Shown here one piece after another: positions 44,009 to 52,830 of a stretch of DNA of 64,000 nucleotides. This DNA is from JBEIGE01 sp040382055 (GTDB lineage: Bacteria; Pseudomonadota; Gammaproteobacteria; Burkholderiales; Burkholderiaceae_C). The notes beneath the pieces were generated by a model, which worked only from the letters and a program-made list of their open reading frames with translations, did not search any database and was not told the DNA's origin. Location: the NCBI GenBank assembly GCA_040382055.1, contig JBEIGE010000012.1, positions 11,670-75,669 of the forward strand, written 5' to 3'. A program made the position numbers and the translations under genes. The first letter of the stretch is position 1. Every line of letters starts with the position of its first letter.

Positions 44009-45928
44009 ATGAAGACACCAGTAGCAAGCCTTCTGTGGTGCCTGGCACTGCTGGGATGTAGCAGCCCGCCCGCGGGCAGCCCCGCCTTGGTTGCCAACGA
44101 CCCAGTACCGCATCAACCTGAAGGTTCCAGCCAGATCACTGAAAAATCGGGTTGGGCCAGCCGCACGTATGCGGTCGCTGCGGCCAATCCGCTGGCCAGC
44201 GAGGCCGGCCGTCAGGTTTTGGCTGCCGGTGGCAGTGCCGTCGATGCAGCCATAGCGGTACAAATGGTACTGACACTGGTCGAGCCGCAATCCAGCGGAA
44301 TCGGGGGCGGCGCATTCATGCTGCACTTTGACGGCCAGCGCACCCAGGCCTTTGATGGCCGGGAAACCGCGCCTGCAGGTGCAAGGCCCGAATTATTTCT
44401 GGGTGCCGATGGCAAGCCCATGGCTTACATCGATGCCTCGGTAGGTGGCCGCGCTGTGGGGGTGCCGGGCACCGTGCACATGCTGGCGCTGGCGCACCGC
44501 CAGCATGGCAAATTGCCGTGGGCTCAATTGTTTACCCCTGCCATTGAACTGGCAACCCGTGGCTTCAAGGTCAGTGAACGCATGGCAACCCTGCTGAGCG
44601 CCGATCAGCACCTCGCCAAAGACCCGGTGGCCGCAGGCTATTTTTACAATGCGCAAGGCAAGCCCTGGCCGGCTGGCCATGTGCTGCGCAACCCCGAGTT
44701 GGCAGCCGTGTTGCTGGCAATTGCCAACAAAGGTGCTGACGCCTTGTTGACCGGCGAACTGGCGCGAACCATCGTCAACAAGGTGCAACAGCACCCGGCC
44801 AACCCCGGCACCCTCACGCTGCAAGATTTGCAGACCTACCAAGCACTGGAGCGCGAGCCGCTGTGCTTTGACTACACCCCCAAAGCCAGGGCGACAACCC
44901 GGCCGATGGGCGACCTTGGTAGCCCACACGTTGGTCCGCACATTGGTCCGAAAGTTGGCTACCGTGCTGGTCAGGGTGCTGGCTATCGGATTTGCGGCAT
45001 GCCACCGCCCAGTTCCGGTGCCATTGCCATCGGGCAAATCCTGGGCATGTTGTCGCGCACGCCTGCCGACCAGCTGCCGTTGGCTCAAGGTTTGCCAAGC
45101 AGCGACTGGCTGCATCTGTATACCGAGTCTGCGCGACTGGCCTTTGCTGACCGCGATCAGTTTGTAGCCGATCCGGATTTTGTGCAGCCACCGGCCGGGC
45201 GCTGGGCGAGTCTGCTGGAGGCGGCCTACCTGGCCAGGCGGGCTCAGCGTATAGACGCAAGCCCTGGGGCAAACAGCATGAAAACCGCACCAGCCGGCAA
45301 CCCGGGTACCCTGCTGAGCCGTTATGCCCCCATGCCAGCCCAAGCCGAGTACGGCACCTCGCAGATCGCCATCGTCGACAGGTTTGGCAATGCGCTCTCC
45401 ATGACCACCACCATTGCTGACGCCTGGGGCGCGCGGCAAATGGTCAACCGCGGCCTGGGCCTGACTGGCGGCTTTCTGCTCAACAACGAGCTGACGGATT
45501 TCAGCTTCACACCCACGGGCCCAGACGGCAAACCCGTGGCCAACCGCGTGGAGCCCGGCAAACGCCCGCGCTCCTCCATGTCCCCCACCCTGGTATTTGA
45601 CAAACAAACCGGCCAACTGCTCATGAGCCTGGGCAGCCCGGGCGGTGCTTTCATCATCCACTTCACCGCGAAAACCCTGTATGGCACCCTGCATTGGGGT
45701 CTGAACACCCAGCAGGCCATCAACCTGCCCAACTTCGGCTCACTCAATGGCCCGACCCTGCTGGAGGCCAAGCGCTTTCCGGCCAGTACCGTGGCTGAAC
45801 TGAAAGCCCGTGCGCACACGGTGATTGAGATGCCCATGGCCAGTGGTGTGCAAGCCATTGAGCGCACCGCCAACGGCTACTTTGGCGGTGCTGACCCACG
45901 GCGTGAAGGCCTGGTGCTGGGCGATTGA
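44009..45928 (+). CDS. ggt: Gamma-glutamyltransferase lipoprotein
   Basis: A 639-residue GGT that transfers or hydrolyses gamma-glutamyl groups, mostly of glutathione, in the periplasm. A lipoprotein signal ends in LLGC (C17). Landmarks are ANPLASEAGRQVLAAGGSAVDAA, GGGAFMLHFDG, AFDGRETAP, and the autocleavage site at T450 in EYGTSQIAIVDRFGNAL, followed by RPRSSMSPT and GSPGGAF. A Gly/His-rich insertion of about 35 residues (289-325, GSPHVGPHIGPKVGYRAGQG) lies in the large subunit just before CGMPPPSSG. Maturation into two subunits is expected. Confidence 0.93.
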   Translation: MKTPVASLLWCLALLGCSSPPAGSPALVANDPVPHQPEGSSQITEKSGWASRTYAVAAANPLASEAGRQVLAAGGSAVDAAIAVQMVLTLVEPQSSGIGGGAFMLHFDGQRTQAFDGRETAPAGARPELFLGADGKPMAYIDASVGGRAVGVPGTVHMLALAHRQHGKLPWAQLFTPAIELATRGFKVSERMATLLSADQHLAKDPVAAGYFYNAQGKPWPAGHVLRNPELAAVLLAIANKGADALLTGELARTIVNKVQQHPANPGTLTLQDLQTYQALEREPLCFDYTPKARATTRPMGDLGSPHVGPHIGPKVGYRAGQGAGYRICGMPPPSSGAIAIGQILGMLSRTPADQLPLAQGLPSSDWLHLYTESARLAFADRDQFVADPDFVQPPAGRWASLLEAAYLARRAQRIDASPGANSMKTAPAGNPGTLLSRYAPMPAQAEYGTSQIAIVDRFGNALSMTTTIADAWGARQMVNRGLGLTGGFLLNNELTDFSFTPTGPDGKPVANRVEPGKRPRSSMSPTLVFDKQTGQLLMSLGSPGGAFIIHFTAKTLYGTLHWGLNTQQAINLPNFGSLNGPTLLEAKRFPASTVAELKARAHTVIEMPMASGVQAIERTANGYFGGADPRREGLVLGD

Positions 45929-45960
45929 TTACCTGGCTTTTTTATTGGCCCCGGCCCGTG

Positions 45961-45984
45961 CCTGGGCTTTGGCCAGGGGTTTTT
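45961..45984 (+). terminator. Possible terminator after ggt
   Basis: CCTGG, loop GCTTTGG, CCAGG, then GG and five T, 33 bp past the ggt stop. The stem is only 5 bp, so it may be weak. Confidence 0.4.
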
Positions 45985-46052
45985 CAACTGTGTTGCTTTC
46001 TGCAGTGCAATCGCGTCACAATGCCTTGACTCAATCACGCTTGGGAGTTGCC

Positions 46053-47114
46053 ATGACACGTTTTGCGCCCCGTTCATACCTGCACCGGCTCCACACCCTG
46101 CCCTGCCTGCTGCTGTACTTCAGCTTGCTCATACCGTCTGTGCAAGCCGCCACCTCACCCCCCGCCCCGGTTCAAAGCATGATTGACGCACTCTCTCGCG
46201 CCAGCGCAGCGGTTGTGGGCGTGCAGGTGGATGCCGCCGAGGGCGCGCGCTCGGCGCAAACCCTGGGCCCCAAGCGCAGCGGCTCAGGCGTGGTGATTGG
46301 TGCTGACGGGCTGGTGCTGACCATCGGCTATCTCTTGATTGAAGCGCAAAACGTGAGTGTGACCACGGCAGACGGCAAGCGCTTTCCGGCCCGGGTGGTG
46401 GCCTATGACCTGGCCAGCGGCTTCGGGCTGGTGCGTTCACTGCTGCCGCTGGGCGGCATTGCGCCGGTGCCGCTGGGTAATCTGAAAGACGTGTCCCTGG
46501 GTCAGGCCATGATGGTGGCCACCGGCAGTCAGGGTAAGGACGACGAGACGGATGTGGCCAGTACCCAACTGGTGGGCAAGCGCGCGTTTTCCGGCTTCTG
46601 GGAATACCACATTGATCTGGCGGCCTTCACCAGCCCGCCCATTCAAAACCATTCCGGCGCACCGCTGTTCAACCAGCGCGGCGAACTGGTGGGCGTGGGC
46701 AGCTTGCTGGTGATGAACGCGCTGGGGGATAACCGGCGCGTGCCCGGCAATATGTTTGTGCCGGTGGACCTGTTGCGCCCGATTCTGGATGAATTGCTGC
46801 GCCAGGGCATGAGCACCAAAAGCCAGCGGCCCTGGCTGGGCTTGTCGTCTGCCGAGGACGGTGGCCGGGTGCAGGTGATCCGCGTCAATCCCGGCAGCCC
46901 GGCGGAACAAGCGGGCATCAAGCCGGGGGACCTGGTGCTGGCAGTCGATGGCAGCCGCGTGGACAGTCTGGAAGGTTTTTACAAAAAACTCTGGGACCGC
47001 CCCGGCGCGGCCGTGGATGTGGAACTCACGGTGCTGCAGGGCGCTGATGTGCGCAAGCTGATACTCAAAGCCGTAGACCGCATGAGCACGATGGTCAAAC
47101 CCGCCGGGATTTAA
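46053..47114 (+). CDS. HtrA/DegP-like S1C-family protein with PDZ domain, probably inactive
   Basis: A 353-residue secreted protein: signal peptide at about 1-32 (LLLYFSLLIPSVQA), a trypsin-like domain at about 45-255 and one PDZ domain at about 265-345 (WLGLSSAEDGGRVQVIRVNPGSPAEQAGIKPGDLVLAVDG). The serine site is kept as NHSGAPL (S201), but the catalytic His position reads TIGYLL (Y93 in place of H) and the Asp position reads LASGFGLVR (G123 in place of D). Without His and Asp it should not cleave peptides; a chaperone or peptide-binding role is inferred. It converges with the SDR gene, with 4 bp overlap. The ATG at 46053 follows a GGGAG site. Confidence 0.85.
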   Translation: MTRFAPRSYLHRLHTLPCLLLYFSLLIPSVQAATSPPAPVQSMIDALSRASAAVVGVQVDAAEGARSAQTLGPKRSGSGVVIGADGLVLTIGYLLIEAQNVSVTTADGKRFPARVVAYDLASGFGLVRSLLPLGGIAPVPLGNLKDVSLGQAMMVATGSQGKDDETDVASTQLVGKRAFSGFWEYHIDLAAFTSPPIQNHSGAPLFNQRGELVGVGSLLVMNALGDNRRVPGNMFVPVDLLRPILDELLRQGMSTKSQRPWLGLSSAEDGGRVQVIRVNPGSPAEQAGIKPGDLVLAVDGSRVDSLEGFYKKLWDRPGAAVDVELTVLQGADVRKLILKAVDRMSTMVKPAGI

Positions 47115-48025
47115 GCCGTCAAGCCTTCGCGCACGGTGGGGTAACGCAACACCAGTTTGAGCTCGCGTTTAAGACGCGTGTTGACCATGCGGCGGGATTC
47201 GCCCATGAAGCTCATCACCATCGGTGAGAGTTGCTCAGCCGCCTGGCTGCGTGAGACGCGCGGCGGACGCTGCAAACCATAAAGGTCGGCCGCCAGGTCA
47301 AAGTAGTCAGCCATTTTGAGGGTGGTGTCGTCATTGACGTTATAGACGCGCATCGGCGCACCCCGCCACAGCGCCCGGATGGTGGCGCGGGCCAGGTCAT
47401 CGGCGTGGATGTGGTTGGTGAAAACGTCATCCTGGTCTTGCAGCACCGGCGTTCCGCGCAACAGGCGTTCGCGCGGGGTGCCGCCCACACGGTTGGGCGC
47501 GTAGATGCCGGGAATGCGCAAAATGCTGGCGCGTACACCAGCTGCACGAGACAGGTGCCGCACCAGGGATTCAGCATGAATTCTGCGTTTGGCCCTTTCT
47601 GTGCTTGGGCTTACAGCTCTTGTTTCTGTAGCAAACTCAGCGTGGCAATCGCCATAGACCCCACTGGTTGAGCCATACACCAAAGACCTGGGCTTGCTGC
47701 GCAGTCGCAGGATACGCAGCAGCTTGCGGGTTCGCGGGTCGCCAGCGCCTTCGCCCGGTGGCGGTGCCATGTGCACCACCCGCGTGGCAATGCCGCTCAA
47801 GCGACTTAGCGTCTCACGCTGATCCAGGTTGCCATCCAGCGGGGTAATGCCCTGGTTGCGCAGCGCTTGATGGCGCTGTGGTGTTGAGGTCAGCGCCAGC
47901 AGCCGCATGCGGCCACCCAGCTGCTGGGCCACGCGCAGGCCGACATCGCCGCAGCCCACAATCAGCAGGCGCTCACGCCGGAAACGGGCGGGCAACGCGC
48001 CCAGGGGGGATTGGTTTGAAGGCAA
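47111..48025 (-). CDS. NAD(P)-dependent epimerase/dehydratase-like SDR protein
   Basis: A 304-residue extended SDR-type protein (YeeZ-like). The nucleotide-binding motif is LLIVGCGDVGLRVAQQL, near residue 20. RSLVYGSTSGVYGDC follows at about 113-127, and the DVFTNHIHADDLARA and YNVNDDTTLKMADYF segments are typical of this group. The YxxxK catalytic pair is not present in its usual form, so dehydrogenase activity is doubtful. The start is a TTG at 48025; no ATG is available before the Rossmann motif. It is divergent from the reductase gene with 46 bp between. Confidence 0.82.
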   Translation of the reverse strand: MPSNQSPLGALPARFRRERLLIVGCGDVGLRVAQQLGGRMRLLALTSTPQRHQALRNQGITPLDGNLDQRETLSRLSGIATRVVHMAPPPGEGAGDPRTRKLLRILRLRSKPRSLVYGSTSGVYGDCHAEFATETRAVSPSTERAKRRIHAESLVRHLSRAAGVRASILRIPGIYAPNRVGGTPRERLLRGTPVLQDQDDVFTNHIHADDLARATIRALWRGAPMRVYNVNDDTTLKMADYFDLAADLYGLQRPPRVSRSQAAEQLSPMVMSFMGESRRMVNTRLKRELKLVLRYPTVREGLTA

Positions 48026-48071
48026 AATCAGGGGGTATTAAAAGTGCAATGTTTTGAAGGATAACCAAAAG

Positions 48072-49130
48072 ATGACGAGTTTAGATACCGCCGGCGGCTT
48101 TCTGATTACCGTACAACCCAGCGGACGCAGTTTCAACGCCCAGCCCGGCGAGGCCATGCTGGCTGCCGGCATTCGTCAGGGCATAGGCTTGCCCTATGGC
48201 TGCAAAGACGGCGCCTGTGGATCATGCAAGTGCAAAAAAGTCTCAGGCACCGTGGTCCATGGCAACCACCAAGCCAAGGCCCTGAGCGCCGAGGACGAGG
48301 CCAACGGTTTTGTGCTGACCTGCTGCGGCGTAGCCCAGACTGATGTGGTGCTCGAAAGCCGCCAGGTCACCGAAGTTGGTGCGTTTGCCGTCAAGAAAAT
48401 GCCCACCCGGGTGACCACGCTGGAAAAGTTGTCTCCCGATGTAGTGCGTCTGACCCTGCAGCTACCCGCCAACGACACCTTTGCTTTCCATGCCGGACAG
48501 TACATAGAGTTTCTGCTGCGCGACGGGGCGCGGCGCAGCTACTCCATGGCCAACGCACCGCACACCCTGACCGCCACCCCCATGCTTGAACTGCACATAC
48601 GCCACATGCCGGGTGGCAAGTTCACCGACCACGTGTTTGGTCCCATGAAGGAAAAAGAGATTTTGCGCATTGAAGGCCCTTATGGCAGCTTTTTCCTGCG
48701 TGAAGACTCTGAGAAACCCATCATCCTGTTGGCCTCGGGCACCGGCTTTGCGCCGATCAAGGCGCTGATTGAGCATATGCAGCATCAAGGCATCAAGCGC
48801 CCCGCAACCCTGTACTGGGGCGGACGTCGCCCGCAGGACCTGTACATGAACGACTGGGTGCTGGAGAAAGTGGCACAGATGCCCAACCTGAGCTACGTGC
48901 CTGTGGTTTCAGACGCATTGGCGCAAGACCAATGGGGCGGACGAACCGGCTTTGTGCATTTGGCGGTGCTGCAAGACACGCCCGATTTGTCTGGCTATCA
49001 GGTCTATGCCTGCGGCGCACCGATTGTGGTGGAGTCAGCCCGCACCCAGTACAGTGCACAGGGCGGCTTGCCACCCGAAGAGTTTTTTGCCGATTCTTTT
49101 ACCAGCGAAGCCGACAAGGTTGCGACTTAA
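48072..49130 (+). CDS. 2Fe-2S ferredoxin:NAD(P)H oxidoreductase (CDP-6-deoxy-delta-3,4-glucoseen reductase-like)
   Basis: A 352-residue electron-transfer flavoprotein. An N-terminal plant-type ferredoxin domain has the cluster motif CKDGACGSCKCKKVSG plus a distal Cys in LTCCGVAQ. The FNR-like half follows with FAD motif RRSYSMANAP, the NAD-binding LLASGTGFAPIKALIEHM, and C-terminal VYACGAPIVVESA. The closest named type is the glucoseen reductase (AscD)/UbiB-like reductases that feed oxygenases. The physiological partner is not in the window. The ATG at 48072 with GAAGGA upstream is chosen; an in-frame TTG six codons upstream overlaps that ribosome site. Confidence 0.88.
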   Translation: MTSLDTAGGFLITVQPSGRSFNAQPGEAMLAAGIRQGIGLPYGCKDGACGSCKCKKVSGTVVHGNHQAKALSAEDEANGFVLTCCGVAQTDVVLESRQVTEVGAFAVKKMPTRVTTLEKLSPDVVRLTLQLPANDTFAFHAGQYIEFLLRDGARRSYSMANAPHTLTATPMLELHIRHMPGGKFTDHVFGPMKEKEILRIEGPYGSFFLREDSEKPIILLASGTGFAPIKALIEHMQHQGIKRPATLYWGGRRPQDLYMNDWVLEKVAQMPNLSYVPVVSDALAQDQWGGRTGFVHLAVLQDTPDLSGYQVYACGAPIVVESARTQYSAQGGLPPEEFFADSFTSEADKVAT

Positions 49131-49211
49131 AAGCTTCAGCGCAGCTGCAAAACCAAACCAGAAACAGCGTACCGTGCCAACCCAATCTCTTTTCAACCTT
49201 TCCAGACTAGC

Positions 49212-50201
49212 ATGATGAAAACCCTTCAACTGTCCCTGCTCTCAGTGCTGTCGCTGGCGTCTGCGCTGCTCGTCCTGCCGTCAGCAAACGCTCAAACCAA
49301 TCCGGCGCGGCCGATCCGGCTGGTCGTTCCCTACGCGGCTGGCGGCCCGATTGACATCACCGCCCGGGCGCTGGCCGAGCGTGTCAAAGACAGTCTGGGC
49401 ACGGTCATCGTGGACAACCGCCCCGGCGCTGGCGGCAATATTGGCGCAGATGCGGTGGCCAAGGCCGCGCCGGACGGCCTGACCATTGGCATTGCCGCCA
49501 CTGCCACCCATGCGGTGAACCCCTGGCTGTATGCCCGCATGCCTTACAACGCGGGCACCGACTTTGCGCCCATCACCCAGATGGTGCGGGTTCCCAACGT
49601 GCTGGTCATGAATGCCGAGACTGCCCAACGCCTGAAAATCAACACCTTGGCCGACCTGATTGCCTATGCCAAAGCCAATCCGGCCAAACTGAACTACGCC
49701 AGCGGCGGCAACGGCAGTGCCGGACACCTGGCCGGCGAGCTGTTCAAGTCGCAGGCAGGAATTTTTGCGGTGCATATTCCCTACAACGGCGGCAACCCGG
49801 CGCAGCTGGCCTTGCTCAGCGGTCAGGTGGATTTCAACCTGGACAATCTGGCCACAGCCGCCCCCAACATCCGCGCTGGCAAGCTCAAGGCACTGGCCGT
49901 AACCACCCTGACGCGCTCCAGCGCCCTGCCCGATGTGCCCCCCATGGCAGACACCCTCAAAGGGTTTTCGGTGGACACCTGGTGGGGACTGGTGGCACCC
50001 GCAGGAACACCACCGGACGTGATCAACACCCTGAATCAGGCTTTTGTAGCTGCCCTCAGAGCACCGGAAACCCAAACCCGCTTTGCCAGCCTGATGGCCG
50101 AACCCGTGCCCAGCACGCCGGCTGCGTTTGCCAGCTTCATGGCTGCGGAGCGGGCCAAGTATGAAGGGGTGGTTAAGGCCTCAGGGGCCCGGGTGGACTG
50201 A
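49212..50201 (+). CDS. TctC/Bug-family periplasmic substrate-binding receptor
   Basis: A 329-residue extracytoplasmic receptor of the tripartite tricarboxylate transporter type. A signal peptide (about 1-27, ending SANA-Q) is followed by the family signature PIRLVVPYAAGGPIDITARALAE, then IVDNRPGAGGNIGADAVAKA and HIPYNGGNPAQLALLSGQVD. These receptors are greatly expanded in Burkholderiales and usually bind carboxylates. No tctA/tctB genes are near, which is common. It converges with livF. Confidence 0.92.
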   Translation: MMKTLQLSLLSVLSLASALLVLPSANAQTNPARPIRLVVPYAAGGPIDITARALAERVKDSLGTVIVDNRPGAGGNIGADAVAKAAPDGLTIGIAATATHAVNPWLYARMPYNAGTDFAPITQMVRVPNVLVMNAETAQRLKINTLADLIAYAKANPAKLNYASGGNGSAGHLAGELFKSQAGIFAVHIPYNGGNPAQLALLSGQVDFNLDNLATAAPNIRAGKLKALAVTTLTRSSALPDVPPMADTLKGFSVDTWWGLVAPAGTPPDVINTLNQAFVAALRAPETQTRFASLMAEPVPSTPAAFASFMAAERAKYEGVVKASGARVD

Positions 50202-50227
50202 AGCCCGAAGCCCGAAACAGCCAGGGC

Positions 50228-50953
50228 TCAGGCTTCGCCGAGATAAGCCGAACGCACGGCAGGGTCATTGAGCAGCGTACGGGCGTCGCCACTCAGGGTG
50301 ATCAGGCCGGATTCCATGACGTAAGCCCGGCTGGCGATGGACAAGGCGCGGCTGGCATTTTGCTCGACCAACAAAATGGTCACACCCTGCGCCGCCACAT
50401 CGCGGATAACCTCAAAAATTTTGTCCACCATGATCGGCGACAGCCCCATGGAGGGTTCATCGAGCAGCAGCAGGCGCGGACGGCTCATCAGCGCACGGCC
50501 CATGGCCAGCATTTGCTGCTCACCACCCGATAGCGTTCCGGCGAGCTGCTTGCGCCGCTCCCGCAAGCGCGGGAACAGGGCAAATATTTTCTCCAGATCG
50601 GCTGCAATTTCAGGCTTGTCGTTGCGGGCGTAAGCGCCCATCTGCAGGTTTTCCAGAATGCTCATGCGGGTGAACACACCGCGCCCTTCGGGCACCATGG
50701 CCAGGCCCTGGCGCACCAGGTCCCATGCGCCTTGCCCGGCAATGTCTTGCCCCAGATACTTCAGTGACCCCTGCTCGGGCAGCAGGGTGCCGGTAATGGC
50801 CTTCATGGTGGTGGTTTTGCCGGCACCGTTGGAGCCGATCAGACACACCAGCTCACGCGCATGCACTTCAAAGTCTATGCCCTTGACGGCCTGGATGCCG
50901 CCATAGCCTACCTTGAGGCCGCTGACCTGAAGCAATGCTGTTTCTGCACTCAT
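50228..50953 (-). CDS. livF: Branched-chain amino acid ABC transporter ATPase LivF
   Basis: A 241-residue ATP-binding subunit. Walker A is GSNGAGKTTTM, the Q-loop and MVPEGRGVFTRMSILENLQMGAY are typical of LivF, the signature is LSGGEQQMLAMGRAL, and Walker B is LLLLDEPSMGLSP. The EGRGVF segment separates it from LivG. The start overlaps the livG stop by 4 bp. It is the last gene of livH-livM-livG-livF. Confidence 0.93.
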   Translation of the reverse strand: MSAETALLQVSGLKVGYGGIQAVKGIDFEVHARELVCLIGSNGAGKTTTMKAITGTLLPEQGSLKYLGQDIAGQGAWDLVRQGLAMVPEGRGVFTRMSILENLQMGAYARNDKPEIAADLEKIFALFPRLRERRKQLAGTLSGGEQQMLAMGRALMSRPRLLLLDEPSMGLSPIMVDKIFEVIRDVAAQGVTILLVEQNASRALSIASRAYVMESGLITLSGDARTLLNDPAVRSAYLGEA

Positions 50954-51750
50954 GCGGTGGCTCCATGGCCGAGATAGGCTTCGATCACCAAGGCGTTGCC
51001 CTGCACCTCGGCCGGTGTTCCCTGGGCAATCACCTTGCCATAGTCCAGCACGGTAACGCGGTCACACAAGCCCATGACCAGCTTGACGTCATGCTCGATC
51101 AACAACACGGTGCGCTGGTCGTTGCGAATCTTGTCGATCAGCGCGCGCAGCTGCACTTTTTCAGTGGCATTCATGCCGGCGGCAGGCTCATCGAGAGCCA
51201 GCAACTGGGGGTCGGTCGCCAGCGCACGGGCAATTTCAAGGCGGCGCTGATCGCCGTAGCTCAGGGTGCGGGCCCGGTAGTCGGCCAGCGCTGCGATGCC
51301 CACATAGCTGAGCAATTCGTGGGCACGCTGGGTGATGGCAGCTTCTTCCTGCTTGAAAGCGCGGGTTCGAAAAATGGCACCCAGAACGCCTGAGCCTGAG
51401 CGCACATGCCGCCCCACCATCACGTTCTCAAGCGCGGTCATGTCGGCAAACAGGCGGATATTCTGGAAGGTGCGGGCAATGCCGGCCCGGGCGACCTGGT
51501 GAACCGCCGTTGGCCGGTAAGGTTGCCCCGCCAACTCAAAGCGGCCGCTGTCGGGGGTGTACAGACCGGTGATGACGTTGAAGAAAGTGGTTTTGCCAGC
51601 ACCATTGGGGCCGATCAGGCCATACACCTGGCCGCGCTCGATCTGGATCCCCACATCGCTCAAGGCCTGCAGGCCACCAAAGCGTTTGGAGACACCCTGC
51701 ACCTGCAAAACGGTGTCTGGCGTGGACATCGCCATGGCTTGTGCTGTCAT
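50950..51750 (-). CDS. livG: Branched-chain amino acid ABC transporter ATPase LivG
   Basis: A 266-residue ATP-binding subunit with Walker A GPNGAGKTTFFNVITG, LivG-type ARTFQNIRLFADMTALENVMVG, signature LSYGDQRRLEIARAL and Walker B LLALDEPAAGMN. The ATG at 51750 overlaps the livM stop (ATGA); the open frame extends upstream but into livM. It overlaps livF at its end. Confidence 0.93.
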   Translation of the reverse strand: MTAQAMAMSTPDTVLQVQGVSKRFGGLQALSDVGIQIERGQVYGLIGPNGAGKTTFFNVITGLYTPDSGRFELAGQPYRPTAVHQVARAGIARTFQNIRLFADMTALENVMVGRHVRSGSGVLGAIFRTRAFKQEEAAITQRAHELLSYVGIAALADYRARTLSYGDQRRLEIARALATDPQLLALDEPAAGMNATEKVQLRALIDKIRNDQRTVLLIEHDVKLVMGLCDRVTVLDYGKVIAQGTPAEVQGNALVIEAYLGHGATA

Positions 51751-52829
51751 GGTTTTTGCTTGCCCGCCTGCAATGACTTGCCATGCTCCGGCGCAGTCCA
51801 CAAGCCGCGTGGTCGCAGCAGCATGATGCTGATCATGGCCAGCGCGATCAGCAACTGGCGCAGGATAGACGCGTCAATGCGCCCATCGGTCATGGCCTGA
51901 AGCGGGCTGGCCACATAACGCAAAGCCTCAGGCAGCGCTGCCAGCAGAACCGCGCCAAGCACCACACCCGGCAAAAAGCCTATGCCCCCCAAGACCACCA
52001 TGGCCACAATCATCACCGACTCCATGAGACTGAACGACTCGGGTGAAATGAAACCCTGGAAGGCCGCAAACATGGCACCGGAGACACCGCCGAAGGTGGC
52101 CCCCATGCCAAAGGCCAGCAGCTTGAGGTTACGGGTGTTGATGCCCATGGCACGCGCGGCAATTTCGTCTTCACGGATGGCCATCCAGGCACGGCCAATG
52201 CGCGAGATTTCCAGCCGATGACAAATCACCACACTGATGACCACCAGCACCAGAAACAGGTAGTAGTAAAGGGTGACGGGCGGCAGCTCAAAGCCGGCAA
52301 TCTGGAGTTTTTTACCCAGGTCCAGCCCGAAGAAGGTGATGGAATCAATCTGCCCCAGACCCTTGGGACCGTTGGTGATGTTGACCGGATGATCCAGGTT
52401 GTTCAGAAAGACGCGGATGATCTCGCCAAAACCCAGTGTGACGATGGCCAGGTAGTCACCCCGCAAGCGCAATGTGGGTGCGCCCAGCAAAATACCCAAC
52501 ACACCGGCCAGCAAGGCAGCCAGCGGGATGACCACCCACAGCGGCGTGTGCATGCCGTTGGGGAACATGGCGGCAATCCAGGGGAAGGTTTCAAACAGGT
52601 GGGGTGAGGACATGAGGCCGAACATATAAGCCCCAATGGCGAAAAATGCCACATAGCCCAGGTCCAGCAGCCCGGCGTAGCCCACCACAATGTTCAGGCC
52701 CAGTGCCAGCAGCACGTACAGCAGCGCCATGTCGGCGATGCGTACCCAGGCATTGCCAAAGCCCTGCAAGACCAGCGGCAGCAGGAGCAAACTGATGCCA
52801 AGCGCCAACCAGGTGGAACGTCGTGTCAT
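51747..52829 (-). CDS. livM: Branched-chain amino acid ABC transporter permease LivM
   Basis: A 360-residue permease with about nine hydrophobic segments. Typical signatures are LYVLLALGLNIVVGYAGLLDLGYVAFFAIGAY, PTLRLRGDYLAIVTLGFGEI and GRAWMAIREDEIAARAMGINT. It is encoded between livH (1 bp gap) and livG (overlap). Confidence 0.92.
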   Translation of the reverse strand: MTRRSTWLALGISLLLLPLVLQGFGNAWVRIADMALLYVLLALGLNIVVGYAGLLDLGYVAFFAIGAYMFGLMSSPHLFETFPWIAAMFPNGMHTPLWVVIPLAALLAGVLGILLGAPTLRLRGDYLAIVTLGFGEIIRVFLNNLDHPVNITNGPKGLGQIDSITFFGLDLGKKLQIAGFELPPVTLYYYLFLVLVVISVVICHRLEISRIGRAWMAIREDEIAARAMGINTRNLKLLAFGMGATFGGVSGAMFAAFQGFISPESFSLMESVMIVAMVVLGGIGFLPGVVLGAVLLAALPEALRYVASPLQAMTDGRIDASILRQLLIALAMISIMLLRPRGLWTAPEHGKSLQAGKQKP

Positions 52830-52830
52830 G

